Part shown: positions 57,374 to 64,000 of the stretch, piece after piece
How positions within the stretch are numbered: position 1 is the stretch's first letter
Layout of the letters: every line of letters starts with the position of its first letter
NCBI RefSeq assembly: GCF_009905375.1
Contig: NW_027417553.1
Location: 1-64,000 of the forward strand
Source of the DNA: Apium graveolens
Lineage: Eukaryota > Streptophyta > Magnoliopsida > Apiales > Apiaceae
Length of the DNA: 64,000 nucleotides
Reading direction: 5' to 3'
Notes under the pieces: generated by a model
The model's input: only the letters and a program-made list of their open reading frames with translations
The model's database searches: none
What the model was told of the DNA's origin: nothing
Position numbers and translations under genes: made by a program

Positions 57374-58560
57374 ATGCCATCTAAGAAAGCTACCCAGTCT
57401 AAAGAAAATAGTAGTAGTTTTGCGGAGGGTCCAACTATAAATGAAATTCTAGATTTGTTATGCCAGCAGCAGCAACAACAGTTGCAGTTAATCCAACAGG
57501 TTCAGCAGCGGTAACTACAGTTACAGCAGCAACAGCAAGGAGTGAATCAAAGTGCTAGTTTTAAATCTTTCTAGAGTGTTAAACCTCCGGAGTCTCAAGG
57601 TGAACTTAATCCAGTAGCTTCTGGAGCATGTTTAAAAGAAATGGAGGAAGTTTTCAACCTCGTTCAAGTAAGTGATAATATTAAGACCGATTATGCAAGC
57701 TATTTCTTGAAAAATAAAGCGAATTATTGGTGGGAATCAACCAGAATGTTAGAAGGAGAAGGCCATGTTCCATGGGCTAGGTTTACTGAATTTGTTTTTG
57801 GAAAAATATTTCCCAGATTGTGTGCGGAGTCAAATGGAGATTGAGTTTCTAGAATTAAAGTAAGGCAATAGAAGTGTAGCTGAGTATGAGGCTAAGTTCA
57901 AAGCATTGGCTAGGTGTGTACCAGATTATGTATGCTTTGAAGCTTAGAAGGTAAGGGAGGTTTCAACAAGGATTGAAGCTTGAAATTTGTAGTGGAGTGG
58001 TGACATTGCAACTCAAGACGTATCCTTCCGTAATTTAGGCCGCCTTAGTAATTGAATTTGATCAGAAGTTAGCCGCTAGAGAAAAAGAAGATAAGAAGTG
58101 AAAGATAGATGATATAGAAGAAGTATCAGGTCAAGAAAGATCCAGCCAGAAGTCTCAGAAAAAGGTTGGAAGAAGTAAGAATAAGGAATTTAGAGGGAAA
58201 AATATTTCTTTAAAGAAGATTAGTAACACCTCAGCCAGCTCTAATCACGCCAAGTCGGTTAAGTCGCCTATATCGGAGTGTAAGCAATGTGGTAAGAGGC
58301 ATGGTGGAAGGTGTAAGGCAAATACTGAATGTTTCAGGTGTGAACAGAAAAGACACTACACGTCAGAATATAAGGTGGAAAATCCAGAAGTCACCTATTA
58401 CAACTGTGGCAAGGTGGGGCATGTTGCCAAGAACTATAGAAGTGCTTCTCGAGATAGCATGGGATGTAGTGCATCAAAAGGTTTGACGTCCAGTACATCC
58501 AAGGCTAAGACTTATAATATGAGTAAAAGATCAGCTGCTTAAGACCCTCATAAAGAGCCA
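57374..58560 (+). pseudogene. gag: gag of E4 (broken)
   Basis: MPSKKATQSKEN start at 57374, then a Gln-rich segment with TAA at 57512-57514. The Gag core follows (ACLKEMEEVFNLVQVSDN, YFLKNKANYWWES, a FGKIFPRL stretch) with frameshifts near 57840. Zinc knuckles at 58279-58440 are CKQCGKRHGGRC (intact pattern), CFRCEQKRHYTSEY (last Cys is Tyr) and YYNCGKVGHVAKNY (first and last Cys are Tyr). Confidence 0.8.
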
Positions 58561-58849
58561 GGACAATGATTGATTACCAAAAGAAGCCAATAATAAGGTA
58601 AGTTTCTAGGTGCAGAAGCAATATAAGAAGTTTTTTCAATCATGCGAGAAAAGGAGTAATAAGCTAAGGATATAAGGTAGATCCACCATGTGCAAAGATA
58701 CGAAGAAGAAAATACTTAAGCTGGGGAAAGTTTGAGTAATAAATAAATGACCTGGAGTCTCTGGAGGCCAGTTGAATTAAATAATTAGTTTGATAATTGT
58801 AAAAGTTATTAGAAGGAGGAGAGTGAGCATACCGGTGATGTTGTGGAGA
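58561..58849 (+). other. Spacer where E4 protease should lie
   Basis: Purine-rich sequence with no recognisable aspartic protease motif; decayed or partly deleted. Confidence 0.45.
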
Positions 58850-59480
58850 AGAGGGATGGAATTATGAGGTTGTGTACTGATTATCGGGAGTTTAATAAAA
58901 TGACGAATACGGATAAGTAACCCCTATTAAGAATTAATTACTTATGTGATTTAATTCAAAGAGTGTGTTATTTCTCGGAGATTGACATAAGATCCAGCCT
59001 GAGGACATATCAAAGATTGCGATTAGAGTGGGTTATGAATGTTGCAAGTTCTGGTGATAATATGTGGAGTAATAAGTGTATCAGGTGACTAAAAGGAATT
59101 AAGGACATGGTGTATAAGGAGTATTTGGATGGTATGATGGTATTTATTGATAACATCCTCGCCCATCTAAGGGCTAAGGAAGGCCAAGTTGAACACCTAA
59201 AGAAATGTCTGCGAAGTGTTGAAAAGTATAAATTGTATACTAAGCTTCAAAAATATGAGAATTTGATCAAAATTGATTATGTGCCATGGATCTTTAAGTA
59301 ACTACCAACCAAGAAAGGTCCATTCAGGGATAGATGTCCTGAGTAGAAGAGAAGAATTGAATGTGATTAAGATTACTGAGAAATTAATAAAGGAATTGAA
59401 AAGAGTAAAAGTCGGAGTTCGAATACCTGAAGGTGATAAGGAGTGAATATATGAGATCGCTTTCTAGCCTTGACAGATAA
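58850..59480 (+). pseudogene. Reverse transcriptase remnant of E4, RNase H deleted
   Basis: RLCTDYREFNKMT (58869-58907) and EIDIRS-L are the early RT motifs. At 59107-59301 the frame has VYKEYLDGMMVFIDNILAH, where the second catalytic Asp of FIDD is Asn, then HLKKCLRSVEKYKLYTKL. Directly after 59300 the sequence resumes at the very end of RNase H (PRKVHSGIDVLSRREELNV), so about 0.5 kb is missing. Confidence 0.75.
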
Positions 59481-60306
59481 GAATGAGTAAGAGGTGTTCG
59501 GATGGTTGGGAACTAAATTGAAAATGGGTACTACCTATCATCCGTATACGAAGGGCCAAAGTGAAAAGATGATTCAGACGATAGAAGATATGTGAAGAGT
59601 ATATATGTTGGGATTAAAAAGGGAACTGAGGTAATCACCTACCATGGATTAAGTTTCCATGCTAACAGTTATCATGTTAATAAGAGAATGCTACTTTGCA
59701 AAGCCTTGTAGGGACATAAGCGTGGGTCCTCACTCTATTAGGAGAAAGTGGGAGTAGAGATACTGTTAAGTCCTGAGCTAATTCAGTACATCAAGAGCGT
59801 AGTAATGTTGATTTGGAAAAGAGCTGAAACAACACGGGATAGACAAAGAAAGAAGGCAGATTTGAATCGAAAGAATATGGATATAAAAATAGGATCATAG
59901 TTACTGATAAAAGTTTCACCTTGAAAGAGATTGGTTAGGTTTGATTAGAAGGGACAAGTTGAGTCTTAAATATATATACCCGTTCGAGGTATTAAGGAAG
60001 ATCAATAAAGTTGCTCATGGTATTGCCGCCGCAGTGGCAACAAATTTTATAGTATGTTCTACGTGTTAATGTTAAAGTGATATGTTCTTGATTCGAACCA
60101 AGTCGTTGATTGGGAGCCAAGGGGCTCTCATCCGAATTTACTCTGCGTGGAATGATCGATCCAAATCCTAGATCGTTAAGAGCGAGTCCTTCGGAATGAG
60201 TTTATATCCATAGTGAGTACTCTTTGAATAAATCCTCAAGTAGAAGAGTCTACTTAAGAGTTAGAGTCAGATATGCTTGAAAAGTATGCTCACTTATTTA
60301 GTTAAA
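59481..60306 (+). pseudogene. Integrase C-terminus and chromodomain of E4
   Basis: It starts at the end of the catalytic core (LKMGTTYHPYTKGQSEKMIQ, about 59518-59577); the HHCC region and the two catalytic Asp motifs are absent. The remaining C-terminal part (RAETTRDRQRKKADLNRKN) and a broken chromodomain-like tail ending ELESDMLEKYAHLFS (60258-60303) follow. Confidence 0.75.
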
Positions 60307-60330
60307 TTAGATTATGAGGACAGAATCTTT

Positions 60331-60345
60331 TTAAGGGGGGAAGGA
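60331..60345 (+). other. Polypurine tract, E4
   Basis: TTAAGGGGGGAAGGA directly before the 3' LTR start TATAACGAC. Confidence 0.75.
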
Positions 60346-63300
60346 TATAACGACTCGTATATTTTTAGTATTATTTAAATGTGTAATTATTGAATAATTA
60401 AATAAATAAAATATGTATTTGGGTTCTGTCAGCGGGTTATTATTTTGTTATTGTGTATATGTGATTACTAGTGTGTGGGATTGAAGTGCGTGGTTAGTTA
60501 CTTGGTGATATGATTTTGTTTCGCTTTTAAAAGTGGATTTAATGCAAATTTATTTGCATAAATACTTGAATGGTCTCTAAAATTGTTTTTATGGTTTTAT
60601 AATTAAAATAATTATTTTTGGGATTTTATAAAATTTAGAAATCAATACTTCATCAATTATTTAGCCCTATATGATTTTCTAATTTCATTTATTCGTAAAA
60701 TCCGTATTTAATTCCAAAATTCTTCAAAAATTATGAAAGTCATATTTATTTAAGTTTGGAATATTTCGAGAATTTTAAAATTATTTTGGGAATTTTAGGA
60801 TTAATTTCACCCGCGTTGATTCGTTTAATTGATAAAAGCAGGTTTAAATTGCGTTTCAGAAATTATTTTAAAATTTCAAAATTTATGTTTTTATAAACTT
60901 CGAGATATTTGTGACATTTTAAGACTATTTTCATGATTTTCTGAATTTATTTTAAGTACAGCTCGGTTCGTTGATCGTGAAATACGGGTACGAGTTGTAT
61001 TTCAAAAATGCTTTAAAAATTATGGAAATTTTATTCTATTAGTTTCGGGGTTTTTAGGAAATTTTAAGACTATGTTGGTAATTTTTCCAAGTATATTTCT
61101 ATATGCAACTTGGTACGTTAAAAAATAAATCATGGGTTAAAACCAAGCCGTCAGGGGTGCACATACACGTGTAATATTCCTATTTATTCAAGTTATTCGT
61201 GGCAGCCTATCAGAGATCCTATGCTACGTGTTGAGTTGTGAACAAAACAAGAGAACTAAAAATAAAAATAAAGAAGTTATTTGTTAATAAAAGATATACC
61301 CCCAGCCCCCAGTTCTGTTCTTTGCCTCGATTTTCTTTCTCCTCTGTTCGCCGGTTTCCGCCCTATCCCGGTAAGGTGCCGCAGGGAAAGAATTTCCCTG
61401 GTGGTTATGTTGTATGTATATGCCTTTATGTATATATATGCGCCTGGGTTTTTGTGGTATTGAGATCCCTGTTGCCCGTTTCTATTATATTTTCCGGCCG
61501 CTGCCGGACTCTTTTCCGACGCGGTGTCCTGTGCGTTGTGGCGTATGTATCTCCCCGTGAAATTGCTTGTTGAGGTTGCCTGGCTGTTGAATGTTTTACT
61601 ATAATTTAATTTTTCCAGTTTACTGAATAAATTCGAAGTGTTTTTTTTTATTTTTTAAAAATAAAATGCGACGAAATATACTTGTCTGGATTTTATTACG
61701 AAAGTTTAATCGGCAAAATTTATTCGGAAACCCGAATATTTTCGGGCACCAATAAATTTTGCCGCCGTCGGCCATGAGCCTCGGCGAGCCGACGGGGGAA
61801 TGTGATGACGCGATTCTGAGTCCTACAAGTTAAAAATATAAAATATGAATAATAATAATTAGTTGATATAGGTCGACGGTTGGAATTTGTGGAATTTTGG
61901 ATTGTGTGATTGATTGGTTCTGATTGTGATTTGACGTTGAATTGTGCGACGGTTAGGCCGATAGACAGGGGATGTGCTGCCCGAATTTTTGGAAATTAAA
62001 TTCGAAAGTACGGGAGCATATTTTGTGATTATCGGTATTACTAATCGAATATATATACACACATACAATTATAAATAAGTATTTTGCAGGACCTATTGGT
62101 GTGTTGTGATAGAATATCTTGCAAAGTGTATGACAACCCTATTTTCTCGAAGCTACGAGTATATGTATATCCCGAAAGTAATTGTCGAACCGATTTTCGA
62201 GAACGTGAACCCTAATTATTGCGTGTGTTTTTATAATATGTATAATTACGAGTCGGGATTTGATATCGAATGGGTAGGTTTGTTAGTGAGGATATGTCAA
62301 GCATACCTAGACGTCTAACATAGAAAAGTTCGACCTTGTAGGTGTTAGTCGAATGACTCGAGAAGTGGTGTTGGATTAAAGATAACATAGTGATTAGTTG
62401 ACGAGCTCAGCAGATTCCAAACGAAGGACCTGAGTGTCAAAGTCGGATCCAGGATAGTCTGCTAGTAAGGTTATAAAGCCGAGTGTCCAAGTCAGTCCAA
62501 GGTTGATCGACATTAGTTGTAAAGCTCTGCAAGGCAAGTATCCCTGACCATTCTTTTATGGTTCAGTACGTATGAATAGCTAAATGTTTTATTCTCATAA
62601 TGGAACAAAAACGTTTTAAGTTACGTATCCCTTGTAGTTATAAATCACTATTTTCAAAGTGTTTTTGGGAAAAGTAACTTCGAAAGATATCTATCTCCGA
62701 TGAAATGATTTGTGAACTGGATTTTATATGTGTGCTGGTAAAATGAATGATTTTAAAAATGAGATAGGTACAAGTGTTTTGAAAACTGGATAAAACGATC
62801 AAATATGGGATATATATGGGCCAGAGTAGGCCTATTGTGGTGGCATAAGAGGCTAATTCGGTTGCGCACACTATATAACCGATTAGTCCAGCAGGTTAGA
62901 GACCTAGCTAGTCTATAAGTTCCGGAACATGTATATGGGATGGCAGTTGGAGCCGTCTGGTGTTGATAGCCTGATCAGCTATCTTCACATATCCGTAAGT
63001 TTCTGACTTCGCTTTGTGATTCTCGTAACGGAACAAGTAATTTATACAGTGCATTTGGAAATGAAAATGGCATGCTAGAATTAAACTCTGGTATTTGTAC
63101 ACAGCACACTACTACGTTTTTTCTGTTGATAGCATGCTAGTTTTGGAACATCCAGTTTATGAATGTTTTACATGTTTTGTAAACGAGCTATAATCTCCGT
63201 TCCAATCACTGCTTTATCATAAACTGGTTTACTTGTTATTCATATAGTGGTACTGCTGAGCAATTGATTGCTCACCCTTGCAGAATGTTTTATATATGTA

Positions 63301-63606
63301 TTGCAGATGCCTAAGAGATTCTTCCATAGTAGTCAGGGCAGAGTTCCAGTTCCTTCCATGTCAGGCTCCTTAGAAGTAGTTGTGTTCAGACTGGATGTGG
63401 TCTGTTGAGTTGCTGTACTACGTTAGTGGCCAGGATTGTATATGGTAAACTGATTGTGTTAGTTGTGTAGCCTAAATCATACTTAAACCTGGAAAAGATC
63501 TTGGAAGAAGGGGTCGTATTTATATTCTATCATGGAATTAATTATATTATGTTTGTTATTGTTATTGACGACGTCAACTCCTGACCCCGGGGTTGAGGCC
63601 GTCACA
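60346..63606 (+). mobile_element. 3' LTR of E4
   Basis: 3261 bp, co-linear with the 5' LTR with scattered substitutions and short indels. It ends GGCCGTCACA, followed by TCTTG. The mini-exon copy is at 63307-63375. Confidence 0.9.
63307..63375 (+). CDS. LTR mini-exon of E4 (3' copy)
   Basis: ATG at 63307 after TATTGCAG, 69 nt to TAGAA(G)|GTAGTT. The peptide MPKRFFHSSQGRVPVPSM differs from the 5' copy at several residues but has no stop or frameshift. The donor reads GAAGTAG rather than GAGGTAG, so the splice site is weakened here. Confidence 0.35.
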
Positions 63607-63611
63607 TCTTG

Positions 63612-64000
63612 TTTTGGATCCTCCTTATTCATGAAGTCGGGCAATTACAAATTAAGAGTATACAATACTAAACTACATGATATCAAAATATTTCTTTTTT
63701 AATATTATTCACTTGCTTTGTGTGTGGGTACGCGCGTGTACATGTATTTTGTATATTCTTGCTAAATGAATTTGCTAAGGCATATTGTTCTTGTCTGTGT
63801 AGATAATCAGAAATAGTTTTCATGGGCCCAACAAGGAAGTCCATGAGTGTGTACAAACGATATCCTAATATTAGTGAGGTCTCTCCTGTTAAACATGGAG
63901 AGGTTGCTGAAAGAAGGGTCTCACGGGTTAGCGTTGCATTTATTACTAATTTAGCTTATCGAAATAGATGTTTTTTGTCCATCTGATTTTGTCATTCTAG
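63612..64000 (+). other. Continuation of the sequence interrupted by E4
   Basis: It follows the TCTTG duplication, so it is contiguous with 52524 before insertion, and probably belongs to the CACTA-like element. An acceptor-like CTGTGTAG (63795-63802) precedes ATG at 63822, which opens a 54-codon frame beginning MGPTRKSMSVYKRYPNISEV. I do not recognise it; it could be an exon of a transposon gene or a captured host exon that continues past the window. Confidence 0.35.

Larger units (their letters stand above)
52525..63606 (+). mobile_element. Chromovirus E4, complete but internally deleted
   Basis: LTRs 52525-55768 and 60346-63606 (3244 and 3261 bp, both beginning TATAACGACTCG and ending CCGTCACA) flank a 4577-bp interior. 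The target duplication TCTTG is at 52520-52524 and 63607-63611. LTRs differ by roughly 4 percent, making it older than E3. The interior is about 1 kb shorter than in E1-E3 because RNase H and the integrase core are mostly missing. Confidence 0.9.

Overview
The window reads as a repeat-rich intergenic block from a large flowering-plant genome, most likely a eudicot. The evidence is AT-rich DNA, plant-type Ty3/gypsy chromoviruses with 3-4 kb LTRs, Ty1/copia remnants, Stowaway and hAT MITEs, and CACTA-like ends. I cannot name the species. I see no intact host gene. Nearly everything is transposable elements in different stages of decay, many nested inside one another.

Layout. (i) 1-38417 is a nest built on a chromovirus called E2 here. 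E2 itself lies in the gag of a minus-strand copia element, whose remainder is at 38418-40419. E2's 5' LTR is split by a related chromovirus, E1, which ends at 13235. E1's 5' LTR is in turn broken by the LTR of a further relative, X (1-3367). E2's 3' LTR (20716-22846 plus 36719-38417) is split by E3 (22847-36713, target duplication TAAGG), whose two LTRs are almost identical. (ii) 40420-42100 is AT-rich and geneless, with a possible Helitron 3' end. (iii) 42100-47815 is a plus-strand copia remnant, split in gag by a ~3.3 kb inverted-repeat DNA element (about 43026-46385). (iv) 47863-48645 is a Stowaway MITE carrying a 504-bp hAT MITE. (v) 49095-52524 and 63612-64000 are CACTA-like sequence with a captured fragment of a class 3 lipase gene. 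(vi) 52525-63606 is a fourth chromovirus, E4 (target duplication TCTTG), inserted into that CACTA-like sequence.

The chromoviruses share one plan: a long LTR, an initiator-tRNA-Met primer site, a small leader ORF (called ORF0 here), gag with CCHC knuckles, protease, RT-RNase H, integrase, a C-terminal chromodomain-like tail, a polypurine tract and the second LTR. All are coding-dead from stops and frameshifts, so any that moved recently (E3) must have been moved in trans.

The most unusual signal lies in the last ~500 bases of every LTR. There is a short ATG ORF between a splice-acceptor-like CAG/TAG and a donor-like AG|GTAG. Its exon is 69, 72, 78 or 96 nt in different elements, always a multiple of three. 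In E1, E2 and E3, and probably E4, splicing across the primer binding site would join it in frame to ORF0. In E2 the peptide reproduces the histone H3 N-terminal tail in the correct register (11 of 13 residues); X/E1 and E3 keep 7 of 13. Chromovirus integrases carry chromodomains, which in known families bind modified histone tails, so an LTR-encoded H3-tail mimic is the observation most worth following up.
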